A stretch of DNA of 64,000 nt from Sphingobium xanthum (GCF_019737615.1 NZ_JAHKKS010000001.1:310001-374000), one strand, 5' to 3'; positions 43,972 through 55,201 are shown, counted from the first letter of the stretch. Notes: generated by a model not told the origin, from the letters alone. Numbers and translations are program-made.

Positions 43972-44337
43972 ATGGCCGATCCGGTTTTCGACACCAATAT
44001 TCTGGTCGACTGGCTCTCGGAGCGCTCGCAGGCGGCGACCGAACTGGCCCGTTACCGGCGACACCGGATAAGCCGGATCAGCTGGATGGAGATACTGGCG
44101 GGCGAGCCGTTTGAGACGCGCGACCATATCCAGTCCCTGATCGCACCGTTCGAGGTGATCGAGGTGGACAGCCGGATCGCGGTGGCCGCCGTCGATATCC
44201 GTCATCGCTCGCGGATGAAGCTGAGCGATGCGATCGTCCTGGCGACGGCGCAGGTGAACGGCTCCATCTTGGTGACACGCAATACCAAGGATTTTCCGGC
44301 AAACATGCCGGGGATCCGAATCCCCTACACTCTCTGA
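43972..44337 (+). CDS. vapC: PIN-domain toxin VapC
   Basis: Probable Mg-dependent ribonuclease, 121 aa. All PIN acidic residues are present: Asp7 in VFDTNILVDWL, Glu40 in WMEILAG, Asp86 in LSDAIVLATA and Asp107 in NTKDFP, so the toxin looks active. Many VapC toxins cut tRNA or rRNA, but the target here is unknown. It ends 18 bases before glmS, within the otherwise housekeeping glmU-glmS interval. Confidence 0.92.
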   Translation: MADPVFDTNILVDWLSERSQAATELARYRRHRISRISWMEILAGEPFETRDHIQSLIAPFEVIEVDSRIAVAAVDIRHRSRMKLSDAIVLATAQVNGSILVTRNTKDFPANMPGIRIPYTL

Positions 44338-44355
44338 CAGACGGAAGGCTCGCTC

Positions 44356-46182
<1,827 letters not shown>

Positions 46183-46194
46183 TAGCTCCAATTA

Positions 46195-46314
46195 GCCCCT
46201 CCTCTTCAGAGGAGGAGTTGGGGTGGTGCCAAAACGTTGCGATTGATCGCTCGCGAGCGCCGCTGGCGCATCGCCAGCACCACCCACTAAACCCTCCTCT
46301 GAAGAGGAGGGGGC
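46195..46314. repeat. Palindromic intergenic repeat, family B (copy 2)
   Basis: About 120 bases between the convergent glmS and scfR genes. The ends CCCCTCCTCTTCAGAGGAGG and CCCTCCTCTGAAGAGGAGGG match the copy between ligE and ligG, as do the inner GGGGTGGTG and CACCACCC arms. The core differs. It may act as a bidirectional transcription block here. Confidence 0.75.
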
Positions 46315-46331
46315 AGCAACCGCTCAGTCCC

Positions 46332-47735
46332 TTAATCCGCCGCGAAGGCGAACGGGACGCCGGTGTCGCGATAATCGTCCGTGCGCAGGTCGCGGCCGAT
46401 AGGCGGTGCGGCGCGGGCGACGCATTTCGGGCGGTGGCAGAGGTGGCAGGCGACCCCGATCGGCGTCGGCTCGGCTGCGGGGCCTTCGGCATAGATGAGT
46501 GTGCCGACATGCTCTTCCGCGCAGGCGAGAGCGACGGCGCGGGAGGCGCTGGAAGCCTGCCAGCCTCCTCCTCCCGACATGACCGTGCGCGCGACCGAGA
46601 AGAAGCGCTGTCCGTCTGGTAGTTCAAGATGTTGCGTGAGGAGTCTGCCGGGGGTCTGGAAGGTCTCGTGGACATTCCAGAGCGGGCAGGCACCGCCATG
46701 GCGCGCGAAGGGGAAGCCGGCGCCGTCCAGGCGCTTGGAAACATTGCCGGCGGGATCGACGCGGATGAAGAAGAAGGGCACGCCTTCCTCGCCGGCGCGC
46801 TGCAGCGTGGTGAGGCGGTGCGCTGCCTGCTCGAAGCTGACGCCGAAGCTGCGGGCCAGCGCTTCCACATCGTAGCGCGATTGCCGAGCGGCGCGCAGGA
46901 AGCGGCGATAGGGCATGAGCAGGGCCGCTGCCCAATAGGCAGCAAGCGCGCGGCGGGCCATGCGCCGGGCATTGTCGCTGGTGAACTGGCCTTCCGAGAC
47001 CAGCCGCTCGATATCGTCGCGCGCTTCGAGCAGGGCGAGTTGCAGCGCGAGCTGGAACAGGCGGCCGCCATGATCGAGCTGCTGGCTGATCATGAGTTGG
47101 CGGCGGTGCAGATCGTGGAACCGGCGAGCGCCGAGGATCAGGCTCGGCTCCACGAACAGCACGCGCAGATCGTGGACGCTCTCGAAGCGCTGGACGAGCG
47201 CATCCAGGCCTCGCACCGTCTCGGCGAGTGCGCCTGCGGCGTCGTCGAGCAGGGGGAAGCAATTGCGCCGGGCGGCCAGGAAATTGCGGGCCTCGGCGAC
47301 GGGGTCGGTGGCGAGGCCGGCGCGCGCCGATCCTGTGGCTGCGCCTTCGCGGCGCTGGGCGAGTTCCAGCCGTTCCTCGCTATAGGCGGTGTGGAGCCGG
47401 AGCAGCGCCTCGGCGAAGGCGGGGTAACTGGTCGCGACGTCGGCGATGTCCAGCGCCGGGAGGTCGATGTCGGCGAAGAGCGGTTCCTTGAGGACGGCAC
47501 TCAGGCGCGCGGGCAGCTCGTCGCTGCCGTCATCGGCGAGGGCGGCGAGGTCGATGCCATAGGTCCGCGCGAGCTTCAGCAGCAGCTCGGCCGTCACGGG
47601 CCGCTGATTGCGTTCCATGAGCGCGATGTAGGACGGCGAGATGTCGAGATCGGTCGCCATATTGGCCTGGGTGAGGCCGAGATCGCGTCGGATGCGCTTG
47701 AGGCGGGGCCCCATATAGAGAGCATTTCGAGCCAT
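46332..47735 (-). CDS. ScfR/RamB-type short-chain fatty-acyl regulator
   Basis: XRE-type transcriptional regulator, 467 aa. The N-terminal helix-turn-helix (about 8-62, GPRLKRIRRDLGLTQANMATDLDISPSYIALMER) is followed by a central IrrE-like domain and the ScfR C-terminal domain, which ends with a cysteine cluster CHLCHRPKC. RamB and ScfR proteins control the glyoxylate shunt and propionate genes in response to acyl-CoA level. It is divergent from aceA, with a perfect palindrome between. The ATG at 47735 is preferred over one six codons earlier because of the GCGGGACC just before it. Confidence 0.88.
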   Translation of the reverse strand: MARNALYMGPRLKRIRRDLGLTQANMATDLDISPSYIALMERNQRPVTAELLLKLARTYGIDLAALADDGSDELPARLSAVLKEPLFADIDLPALDIADVATSYPAFAEALLRLHTAYSEERLELAQRREGAATGSARAGLATDPVAEARNFLAARRNCFPLLDDAAGALAETVRGLDALVQRFESVHDLRVLFVEPSLILGARRFHDLHRRQLMISQQLDHGGRLFQLALQLALLEARDDIERLVSEGQFTSDNARRMARRALAAYWAAALLMPYRRFLRAARQSRYDVEALARSFGVSFEQAAHRLTTLQRAGEEGVPFFFIRVDPAGNVSKRLDGAGFPFARHGGACPLWNVHETFQTPGRLLTQHLELPDGQRFFSVARTVMSGGGGWQASSASRAVALACAEEHVGTLIYAEGPAAEPTPIGVACHLCHRPKCVARAAPPIGRDLRTDDYRDTGVPFAFAAD

Positions 47736-47776
47736 TAGGTCCCGCCTGAACAAAGCGTTGAACGGTTATTACAACA

Positions 47777-47795
47777 TTACAAAACAGTTTTGTAA
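47777..47795. promoter_or_regulatory. Perfect 19-bp palindrome between scfR and aceA
   Basis: TTACAAAAC-A-GTTTTGTAA, in a 144-base AT-rich divergent promoter region. Partial repeats (ATTACAACA, AAGTTACACAAGGTTACAC) flank it. Very likely the binding site of the ScfR-type regulator. Confidence 0.75.
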
Positions 47796-47879
47796 AGTTA
47801 CACAAGGTTACACGGATCGGTCTTCTCGTGCTTGATCGTGCCTGTCATCTCCGCCGCACATATTCGGAGGAGCAGACAG

Positions 47880-49475
47880 ATGACCTATCATTCGGAGATC
47901 GAGCGGCTCGGCGAAGCCATTGAGGAGCGCGGTTCCGTCTGGGCCGCGATCAGCCCCGAGGCGGCCGCGCGCATGCGCTGGCAGAACCGGTTTCGCACCG
48001 GCCTCGACATTGCCCGCTACACCGCCAAGATCATGCGGCGCGACATGGCGGCCTATGATGTCGATCCGGCCAATTACACGCAGTCGCTCGGGTGCTGGCA
48101 CGGGTTCATCGGGCAGCAGAAGCTGATCTCGATCAAGAAGCATTTCGGCTCGACGCGCGGGCGGTATCTCTACCTCTCGGGCTGGATGATCGCGGCGCTG
48201 CGCAGCGAGTTCGGGCCGCTGCCCGACCAGTCGATGCACGAGAAGACCAGCGTCCCGGCGCTGATCGAGGAACTCTACACCTTCCTGCGCCAGGCCGATG
48301 CGCGCGAGCTCGGCATGCTGTTCCGTCAGCTCGACGAGACGCGCCGCACGCACAACCAACTCGACGAGCTGCGCCTGATCAACGCGATCGAGTCGCACGA
48401 GACGCATGTCGTGCCGATCATCGCGGACATCGACGCGGGCTTCGGCAATGCCGAGGCGACCTATCTGCTTGCGAAGAAGATGATCGAGGCAGGTGCCTGC
48501 GCGCTGCAGATCGAGAACCAGGTCTCGGACGAGAAGCAGTGCGGCCATCAGGACGGCAAGGTCACCGTGCCGCACCAGGACTTTCTCCAGAAGATCCGGG
48601 CGATCCGCTATGCCTTTCTCGAGCTCGGCGTTGAGGACGGGATCATCGTCGCGCGCACGGACTCGCTGGGCGCGGGTCTCACCAAGCAGATCGCCTACAG
48701 CGCGGCGCCGGGTGATCTCGGCGACCAGTATAACGGCTTCCTCGATTGCGAGACGGTCGATCCGGCCGCGATCGGCAATGGCGAGGTGTTCATCAGCCGG
48801 GATGGCAAGCTGCTGCGCCCGAAGCGGCTGCCCTCGAACCTCTACCAGTTCCGCGAGGGGACGGGCGAGGACCGCTGTGTGCTCGATTGCATCACGGCGC
48901 TCCAGAACGGCGCGGACCTGCTGTGGATCGAGACCGAGAAGCCGCATATCGGCCAGATCGCCGGCATGGTGGATCGGGTCCGTGCGGTCGTCCCCAATGC
49001 CAAGCTCGTCTACAATAATTCGCCGAGCTTCAACTGGACGCTGAACTTCCGCCAGCAAGTCTATGACAATTGGGAGGAAGAGCTGCGCGATGTCTCGGCC
49101 TATGACCGGGCGAAGCTGATGAGCGCGGACTATGACGATACCGATCTTGCCCGAGAGGCGGATGAGAAGATCCGCACCTTCCAGCGCGACGCGGCGAAGC
49201 GGGCCGGCATCTTCCATCACCTGATCACGCTGCCGACCTATCACACGGCGGCGCTCAGCACCGACAATCTCGCCCGCGACTATTTCGGCGAGCAGGGCAT
49301 GCTGGGCTATGTCGCGGGCGTACAGCGCCAGGAAATCCGCCAGGGCATTGCCTGCGTGAAGCACCAGAACATGTCCGGATCGGACATTGGCGACGACCAC
49401 AAGGACTATTTCGCCGGTGAGGCCGCCCTGAAAGCGGGCGGCACCGCCAACACCATGAACCAGTTCGCAGCGTGA
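47880..49475 (+). CDS. aceA: Isocitrate lyase (531-residue family)
   Basis: Splits isocitrate into succinate and glyoxylate, opening the glyoxylate shunt for growth on acetate, fatty acids and aromatics giving acetyl-CoA. The protein is 531 aa from the ATG behind GGAGGAG. This length and the catalytic loop EKQCGHQDGK (Cys221, instead of the classical KKCGH) mark the longer Pseudomonas-type isocitrate lyase. IADIDAGFGNAEATYLLAKK (metal and substrate site) and NNSPSFNW are also present. Malate synthase is not in the window. Divergent from the scfR-like regulator. Confidence 0.96.
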   Translation: MTYHSEIERLGEAIEERGSVWAAISPEAAARMRWQNRFRTGLDIARYTAKIMRRDMAAYDVDPANYTQSLGCWHGFIGQQKLISIKKHFGSTRGRYLYLSGWMIAALRSEFGPLPDQSMHEKTSVPALIEELYTFLRQADARELGMLFRQLDETRRTHNQLDELRLINAIESHETHVVPIIADIDAGFGNAEATYLLAKKMIEAGACALQIENQVSDEKQCGHQDGKVTVPHQDFLQKIRAIRYAFLELGVEDGIIVARTDSLGAGLTKQIAYSAAPGDLGDQYNGFLDCETVDPAAIGNGEVFISRDGKLLRPKRLPSNLYQFREGTGEDRCVLDCITALQNGADLLWIETEKPHIGQIAGMVDRVRAVVPNAKLVYNNSPSFNWTLNFRQQVYDNWEEELRDVSAYDRAKLMSADYDDTDLAREADEKIRTFQRDAAKRAGIFHHLITLPTYHTAALSTDNLARDYFGEQGMLGYVAGVQRQEIRQGIACVKHQNMSGSDIGDDHKDYFAGEAALKAGGTANTMNQFAA

Positions 49476-49501
49476 GTACGCGAGACGAAAGGAGACAGAC
49501 G

Positions 49502-49654
49502 ATGAGTGAACCCCAGAGAGCCCGTGCGGTCTTTTCGACCGAGGATTTCCGCCTGCTGCGGACGGCCGTCGCGCATTATCTGCGCGAGGTGAAGGACCGG
49601 CCGGAGTCCCTTAAATATTCGCACCTCTATCACCGGCTTGGCCGCGTAGGCTGA
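49502..49654 (+). CDS. Small protein co-transcribed with aceA
   Basis: 50 aa, MSEPQRARAVFSTEDFRLLR at the start, highly charged and probably helical, no signal or membrane segment. A very good ribosome-binding site (GAAAGGAGAC) precedes the ATG, 26 bases after aceA. Family not recognised. The frame is open upstream but the ATG at 49502 is the natural start. Position suggests a role tied to the glyoxylate shunt. Confidence 0.7.
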   Translation: MSEPQRARAVFSTEDFRLLRTAVAHYLREVKDRPESLKYSHLYHRLGRVG

Positions 49655-50093
49655 GGAGAGGCCGGGCGGCGGCGGGGAAACCCGTCGCCGTCTGTGCGTT
49701 CGACTCGCGGGAGTTGGCGCCGGATCGCGGCTATTCGGCGCTTGCGGCATCGATCGGATTGCTAGCTTCATCCTTATGCCGCGAAATGGGCTGCTCCCCG
49801 TTTCAGATGCCAAGCGGGAAAGCACGGTTTTCTGCGGTTTTGGGTGCCTGTCTTCGCTAACTTCCCTCGTGTGACGCATGGTGAGCGCGCGAAACTTTGT
49901 TCGAGGGCGATTTAAGGCATTGATTTCTGAGGTATTTTTACGGGGTCAAAGAGCGGCGATGCTTCGGGCGTCGTGCGAAGGTCATGCCATCGATGTCCGG
50001 AATAGGACAGGCAGAGATGAGGTGCCAGTCCCTGCCCGAGACGTGCAGGAACAGGCTTTCCTCATGTTCGTGTCGATGCGGCGCCGCCGCTCT
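49655..50093. other. 439-base intergenic region with terminator-like hairpin
   Basis: Gap between convergent genes. At 49668-49691 a GC-rich hairpin (GGCGGCGGGG-aaa-CCCGTCGCC) may terminate the aceA transcript, although no T-run follows. The rest has no convincing gene. A short plus-strand frame around 49878-50123 is arginine-rich and overlaps the amidohydrolase stop, and looks spurious. Confidence 0.4.
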
Positions 50094-51113
50094 TCATCCG
50101 GCCGGTTGCGGGATGCCGAGTAGCGTGGCCGGGTTCTCGACCATGATCTTGCGCAGGTCCGCGGTGCTGAGGCCCTTGGCGCGCAGTTGCCCGGCGACCA
50201 TGGCAATCATCTCGTCCGGCGGAGCGCGGCCGACCTGGCCGGAGTCGCTGCTCAGGATCACATGATCAAGGCCGATCGCCCGCATCGCGTCGACATATTG
50301 CTGGGTCGTGAAAGTCGAGCGCTCGCCGACCAGGAAGCCGGCGGCGAACTCGATAAAGGCCCCGAGTCCGGCGGCTTCCTTCATTTGCGCAAGGCTCATC
50401 TCGATCGGATGGGCGATCGCATGTGTGACGATGATGCGCGCGATACCCTGCTTCTTCGCCTCGCGGATGACCATCAGGGCTTCGGCCGGCGACAGGTGCC
50501 CGGTGGAGAGGGCGAGCGGAACGCCCGTATCGCGAACCTTGGCCGTTGCGATCGCGGCAATGACGGCCTTCGTCTCGGGCAGAAGCGCGCCGTCCTTCGA
50601 CACGCGCACGAACGGATTGTTCGGCGTTTGCGAATGGCGAATATTATTCTCGCTGTCCCAGGTGGGCATGCTGACGATACGAGCCCGGCCACCCTTCACC
50701 TCGGCGAAATGGTGGACGGCCGCCGGATTGAGGCCGCCGACGGTCAGGTTCAGGCTGAGCTGCCCGAAAATCTCGACGCCCGGCACCACCTTGTTTGCGA
50801 GATAGGCGAGCTGTGCCGTCTGGTCATAATGCTGCTTGATGAGGAAGCCGCGCATCCCCGCGGCCTCTGCGCGCCTGGCCATGTCGATGATGTCGAGCGA
50901 ACGGGCCATTTGCGCGCTGTGCGGGCCGAAGCTGTCCGGATCCAGATGCGAATGGATGTCGATCGCTTGCCGGAGCAGAGCCTTGTCGGCAGCCGTGGCC
51001 GGCGGATAGTTCTTGCCGGACGGCTCGCCCTCATGCGCATGCAGGGGCGCCGCGCCGGCGAGCAAGAGGGCAGGCGTGATCGCGGCGAGCCAGCGGCTTC
51101 TGGAAATCGGCAT
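50094..51113 (-). CDS. Secreted amidohydrolase-superfamily protein (DUF6282-like)
   Basis: 339 aa. Signal peptide (cut near LHAHEG), then a TIM-barrel metallohydrolase pattern: AIDIHSHLDPDSFG (HxH metal ligands) at about 52-65, IKQHYD near 93, LSTGHLSP, VTHAIAHP and the closing LSSDSGQVG (metal Asp). MRGFLIKQHY and FGQLSLNLTVGGLNP point to the DUF6282 group. Substrate unknown. It is divergent from a carboxymuconolactone-decarboxylase-like gene and could take part in degrading a lactone or amide in the periplasm. ATG behind AGGGAGCTTAACCC. Confidence 0.82.
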   Translation of the reverse strand: MPISRSRWLAAITPALLLAGAAPLHAHEGEPSGKNYPPATAADKALLRQAIDIHSHLDPDSFGPHSAQMARSLDIIDMARRAEAAGMRGFLIKQHYDQTAQLAYLANKVVPGVEIFGQLSLNLTVGGLNPAAVHHFAEVKGGRARIVSMPTWDSENNIRHSQTPNNPFVRVSKDGALLPETKAVIAAIATAKVRDTGVPLALSTGHLSPAEALMVIREAKKQGIARIIVTHAIAHPIEMSLAQMKEAAGLGAFIEFAAGFLVGERSTFTTQQYVDAMRAIGLDHVILSSDSGQVGRAPPDEMIAMVAGQLRAKGLSTADLRKIMVENPATLLGIPQPAG

Positions 51114-51325
51114 GGGTTAAGCTCCCTGTTGGCGGCAAGAAAAGGATGGGCAGCGCGGATCGCCCCGCTGCGAACCGGTCGGCTGTGTATGAAAAGGCAT
51201 TGATTCGCGCGCGCGGGCGTCTAGGATGGCGGGCGCAATGACGGACAAGGCCGACGAGGCCCTTGCTCGCCTGACGCGGGGCCTTTGTTCCTGCACCCTC
51301 ACGACTCCCTGCATCACTCCCCTTC

Positions 51326-51344
51326 GACAAATAGGCTATTTGTC
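51326..51344. promoter_or_regulatory. Perfect 19-base palindrome in a divergent promoter region
   Basis: GACAAATA-GGC-TATTTGTC lies in the 421-base gap between the amidohydrolase (minus) and the carboxymuconolactone-decarboxylase-like gene (plus). It looks like an operator for a dimeric regulator. The MarR-type gene at 55369 is the nearest candidate. The remainder of the gap (51114-51534) shows no gene. Confidence 0.5.
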
Positions 51345-51534
51345 TTTGTCAACTTGCGTTCGTCATTGATGAATCGACGAATATGCGCGCCGCCGAAAGG
51401 GGAATTTTCGGAAGTTCCTCCTGCCGGAATGTTCCCGGCTCCGAGGCATGGTGCGACGCTCCGCGCGCACGCAATGGCATTGTCCAAGCCGTTGCGACGA
51501 TGCGATGGATACCGGACCTGTCAGGAGTCCGACG

Positions 51535-52089
51535 ATGAACCGCATTCCCTATCCCGATCCCGCGAGCCTGTCGGAGGCGAAGCGCGCCTATCTCGACGCG
51601 CCGAACCTGCGGCTGCTCAACATCGCGCGCATCTCCATGGTGGCGCCCGATCCGATCTGGCGGGCGACCGTCGATATGGCGCTGGCGGTGGTCAACAACA
51701 CGCTGATCGATGACCGGATGCGCGAGATCATCGTGCTGCGCGTCGCCTATCTTTCGAACAGCGCCTATGAGCTTTTCCACCACGTCTCGCTGGCCCGCTC
51801 GCTCGGCATCGGCGATGCGGCGATCGCGGGACTCGAAAGCGGGGACTTCTCGGCGCTGGCGCCCGATGAAGCGGCGGTGGCGCAGTTCACGACCGAAGTG
51901 GTGCGCGACGTCTCGCCCACCGACCAGACGCTGGCCGCGATGCGTGCGCTTTATTCCGACGAACGTATTTTCGAAATGCTCGGCATCATCGGCAGCTATA
52001 TGAACGCGGCGCGGGTCGCCGCGGTCGCCGGCATCGAGAATGACGACATCGCGATCACCTCCTGGGCCAAGGAGCGACAGGACAGCTGA
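51535..52089 (+). CDS. Carboxymuconolactone decarboxylase family protein lacking CxxC
   Basis: 184 aa, AhpD/CMD all-helical fold: RMREIIVLRVAYLSNSAYELFHHVSLARSLGIGDAAIA has the family's E...H arrangement. The CxxC pair of AhpD peroxidases is absent (SNSAYE stands in its place). It is thus more like the 4-carboxymuconolactone decarboxylase/uncharacterised branch often seen in aromatic catabolism. The start is ATG at 51535 with AGGAGTCC upstream. Upstream in-frame codons are not protein-like. A large TonB receptor follows 183 bases on. Substrate unknown. Confidence 0.85.
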   Translation: MNRIPYPDPASLSEAKRAYLDAPNLRLLNIARISMVAPDPIWRATVDMALAVVNNTLIDDRMREIIVLRVAYLSNSAYELFHHVSLARSLGIGDAAIAGLESGDFSALAPDEAAVAQFTTEVVRDVSPTDQTLAAMRALYSDERIFEMLGIIGSYMNAARVAAVAGIENDDIAITSWAKERQDS

Positions 52090-52272
52090 TTGTGGCCTGC
52101 GCGCAACAGGGGCTTCGAGCGGTTTTTCTAGGAATTGAGCCGATAATGCGCTGCCGAGGGGGGCGGAGCGCACTCGAGTTGTGACCGGTCGCAAAGAAAG
52201 TAGATTGCAACCTAATCGATTTCGGTGGATATCTACCTCCCTACATACAGAAGAAACCAGGGAGAGAGATTG

Positions 52273-55191
52273 ATGAAATATTCTGCTGTGGGGTTGCGCG
52301 AGCGCACCTGCCTCCTGGCCGTCGCCACGAGCCTGCTGGCGGCTCTGCCTGCCGTCGCCCAGACCGGCGCCGATGACGCCGCGAGCGACGAAGAGGAAGC
52401 AATCGTCGTCACCGGCTCGCGTATCGCGTCCGGATTCGACCGCCCGACGCCCGTCTCCGTCATGGGCGCCGAGCGCCTCGAAGCGCGCGGCGCAACCAAT
52501 CTCGGCGATGCGCTGAACGAGCTGCCCGCCTTCCGCGCGACCAACACGCCCGCCTCGACCGGACTCGGCGCTGCCGGCGGCTATGTCGGCGGCCGCATCC
52601 TCGACTTGCGCGGCCTTGGCGCCGTGCGCACGCTCACCCTGCTCGACGGCAAGCGCTTCGTCCCCTCGACGACGCAGGCGACAGTCGACACCAACATGAT
52701 CCCGTCGATCCTGCTGCAGCGCGCCGAAGTCGTGACCGGCGGCGCATCGGCCGTCTATGGTTCGGACGCGGTCTCGGGCGTCGTCAACTTGCTGATCGAC
52801 AAGAAGATGACCGGCTACAAGGTCAACGGGCAGCTGGGCTTCTCGCAGGAAGGCGACAATTTCACCCGCCAGTTCGGCGCGGCCGGCGGCTGGCAGCTGG
52901 GCGAGACCGTCCACCTCATCCTGGGCGGCGAGTTCGAAAAGGCCGAGGGCGTGGAATCCTGCCCGCAGCGCGACTGGTGCGCCAACGGCTTCATCAACAT
53001 CAGCCGCAATCCCGGCGTGACCAGCATTCCGGCCAACAATATCCTCGCCGGCGTCTATCCCTGGACGGCGGCCTATAACGGCATCACCACGCCGCCGAGC
53101 TCGGCCTATACCGGCCGCCTCGTGCCGACATTCCGCGCGATCGACGGGATCGGCTTCCGCGCCGACGGCACGCCGTTTCGCACGACGCAGGGCGTCCTGG
53201 CCAACAATCTCTATCAGCAGGGCGGCACCAATGACGGCCCGGGCGAGAACATCTATTTCGACTTCCCGATCGTCTCGCCGACCGAGCGCTACAACGGCAT
53301 GGGCTTCCTCAGCTGGGACGCGACGCCGGACCTGACCGTCGAGCTCGGCTTCAACTATGGTCATGGCGAGGGCCGTCACCGCGCGGTCGCCTATCGCAAC
53401 ACGGCGATCGCGATCCAGGCGGACAATCCCTTCATTCCGAGCTCTTCGGACCCGACGCTCGACCTGCGCACGATCATGGCGCAGTCCGGCCTCACGAGCT
53501 TCACGCTGGGCAAGGGCTTCAAGGACATCGGCCCTGGCGACCTGATCGTGAAGAACAATGTCTATCGGTTCGTGGCCTCGGCCGCCTATGACATCGGCAA
53601 CAGCTGGAAGGCGGACATCTACTACCAGTACGGCCGCAACGAGTTCCGCAGCGACATCATCGGCGGCACGATCACCTCGCGCATTCTGAAGGCTCTGGAT
53701 GCGGCGCCGGGCCCGAACGGGACCGTGGCCTGCCGCGTGAACGTCGATACCAACACAACGAATGACGATGCGGCTTGCGTTCCGCTCAATCCGTTCGGAT
53801 CGGGCCAGGGCGCGACCTTCGCCGCAGCCAAGGCCTATGTGAAGGCCAATGCCTGGCAGACCAACAACACGACGCAGCACGTGGTCGCCGCCAACCTCAC
53901 CGGTTCGCTGATCGAGCTGCCGGCCGGCCCGCTCGGCGTCGCGGTCGGCGCGGAATATCGCAGCGACACGGTGAGCGGCGATGCGGACGCGAATTCCAAG
54001 GCGCTGGCCTTTTTCACCGGCAATGGCTCGGTCATTTCCGGCAAGATCGAGGTCGCGGAAGCCTATGGCGAGGCCGAGGTTCCGGTCCTGCGCGACGTCA
54101 CCGGCTTCCAGGAGCTGAGCCTCAACGGCGCTGTCCGCCGGACGCACTACAAGCGCTCCAGCGCGACGGTCCCGAGCAGCACCGTCAACGTGACGACCTG
54201 GAAGGTCGGCGGTGTCTGGGCGCCGGTCGACGCGATCCGCTTCCGCGCCACCAAGTCGCGCGACATTCGCGCGCCGAACGTGGTGGAACTGTTCGGGCCG
54301 CTCACCAGCGCGCAGGGCATCCTCAACGATCCAGCGCGCGGCGGGCAGCAGACGGTTGCACCGATCACGCTCGGCTCCAACCCCAATCTGCGTCCGGAAA
54401 AGGCCGACACCTTCACGGTGGGAGTCGTGTTGCAACCGAGCGATGGCGTGCTTGGTCGCTTCCGCGCCTCGGTCGATTATTACGACATCAAGATCAAGGA
54501 CGCGATCAGCACGCTCGGCCAGCAGAATATCGTGACGCGCTGCTCGCAGGGCGATACCCTGAGCTGCTCGCTCATCACACGCGAAGGCGGCAGCCCGACC
54601 GGTGTCATCACCAATATCCGCGACGTCGTGCAGAATGTGAGCCAGCTCAAGGCGCGCGGCATCGACATTGAACTCGGCTATCGCCAGCCGATCGGCGGCA
54701 GCAGCTCGCTCAACCTGTCCGTTCTGGCGAGCCACATGATCGATCTCATCACGGTCGATGCGGTCGGGCCGGTGGAGCGTGCGGGCCAGACCGGCCTGCG
54801 CGGCGGTACGCCTCCGGGTATCCCGGACTGGACGGTCGATGCGACCGCCGGTCTGGACATCGGCGAGCGCTTCTCCTTCTCGACCCACCTGCGCTGGATC
54901 AACAAGGGCTTCTACAACGCGGCCTTCGTCGGCGCCGAGCAGCCCGGCTACACGGTCACCCGCCCGGACAGCTCCAGCACCAACGCCATGCCCGCGCGCA
55001 CCTATGTCGATATCCTCGGCACGGTGAAGGTGCCGGTGAGCGATCGCTCGAAGCTGAACGTCTATTTCGGCGTCGACAATCTGTTCAACGTCGATCCGCC
55101 GGCATTCCCGGGCGCGAACGGCAGCGGCAACAACGTGCTCTTCAACCCCGTTGGCCGCATGTACAAGGCGGGCATCCGGGCGACTTTCTGA
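52273..55191 (+). CDS. TonB-dependent receptor
   Basis: 972 aa outer-membrane receptor. The signal peptide is cut near AVAQTG. A plug domain (about 50-200) opens with EAIVVTGSRIASGFDRPTPV and contains LRGLGAVRTLTLLDGKR and EVVTGGASAVYGSDAVSGVVN. The large 22-strand barrel ends GRMYKAGIRATF. It shares the plug wording with the receptor at 57136, so both belong to the same oligo- or aromatic-substrate receptor group common in sphingomonads. Ligand unknown, but the neighbourhood is catabolic. ATG with GGAGAGAG upstream. A strong terminator follows. Confidence 0.93.
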   Translation: MKYSAVGLRERTCLLAVATSLLAALPAVAQTGADDAASDEEEAIVVTGSRIASGFDRPTPVSVMGAERLEARGATNLGDALNELPAFRATNTPASTGLGAAGGYVGGRILDLRGLGAVRTLTLLDGKRFVPSTTQATVDTNMIPSILLQRAEVVTGGASAVYGSDAVSGVVNLLIDKKMTGYKVNGQLGFSQEGDNFTRQFGAAGGWQLGETVHLILGGEFEKAEGVESCPQRDWCANGFINISRNPGVTSIPANNILAGVYPWTAAYNGITTPPSSAYTGRLVPTFRAIDGIGFRADGTPFRTTQGVLANNLYQQGGTNDGPGENIYFDFPIVSPTERYNGMGFLSWDATPDLTVELGFNYGHGEGRHRAVAYRNTAIAIQADNPFIPSSSDPTLDLRTIMAQSGLTSFTLGKGFKDIGPGDLIVKNNVYRFVASAAYDIGNSWKADIYYQYGRNEFRSDIIGGTITSRILKALDAAPGPNGTVACRVNVDTNTTNDDAACVPLNPFGSGQGATFAAAKAYVKANAWQTNNTTQHVVAANLTGSLIELPAGPLGVAVGAEYRSDTVSGDADANSKALAFFTGNGSVISGKIEVAEAYGEAEVPVLRDVTGFQELSLNGAVRRTHYKRSSATVPSSTVNVTTWKVGGVWAPVDAIRFRATKSRDIRAPNVVELFGPLTSAQGILNDPARGGQQTVAPITLGSNPNLRPEKADTFTVGVVLQPSDGVLGRFRASVDYYDIKIKDAISTLGQQNIVTRCSQGDTLSCSLITREGGSPTGVITNIRDVVQNVSQLKARGIDIELGYRQPIGGSSSLNLSVLASHMIDLITVDAVGPVERAGQTGLRGGTPPGIPDWTVDATAGLDIGERFSFSTHLRWINKGFYNAAFVGAEQPGYTVTRPDSSSTNAMPARTYVDILGTVKVPVSDRSKLNVYFGVDNLFNVDPPAFPGANGSGNNVLFNPVGRMYKAGIRATF

Positions 55192-55201
55192 TCCTCCTCA
55201 C

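Noticed and set aside
49878-50123. Possible 81-residue protein after the aceA region
   Set aside because: Overlaps the end of the amidohydrolase, arginine-rich, no ribosome-binding site.
51349-54888. 1179-residue minus-strand frame opposite the TonB receptor
   Set aside because: The receptor on the plus strand has signal peptide, plug and barrel. The long antisense frame is a known effect of GC-rich codon bias and carries no motif.
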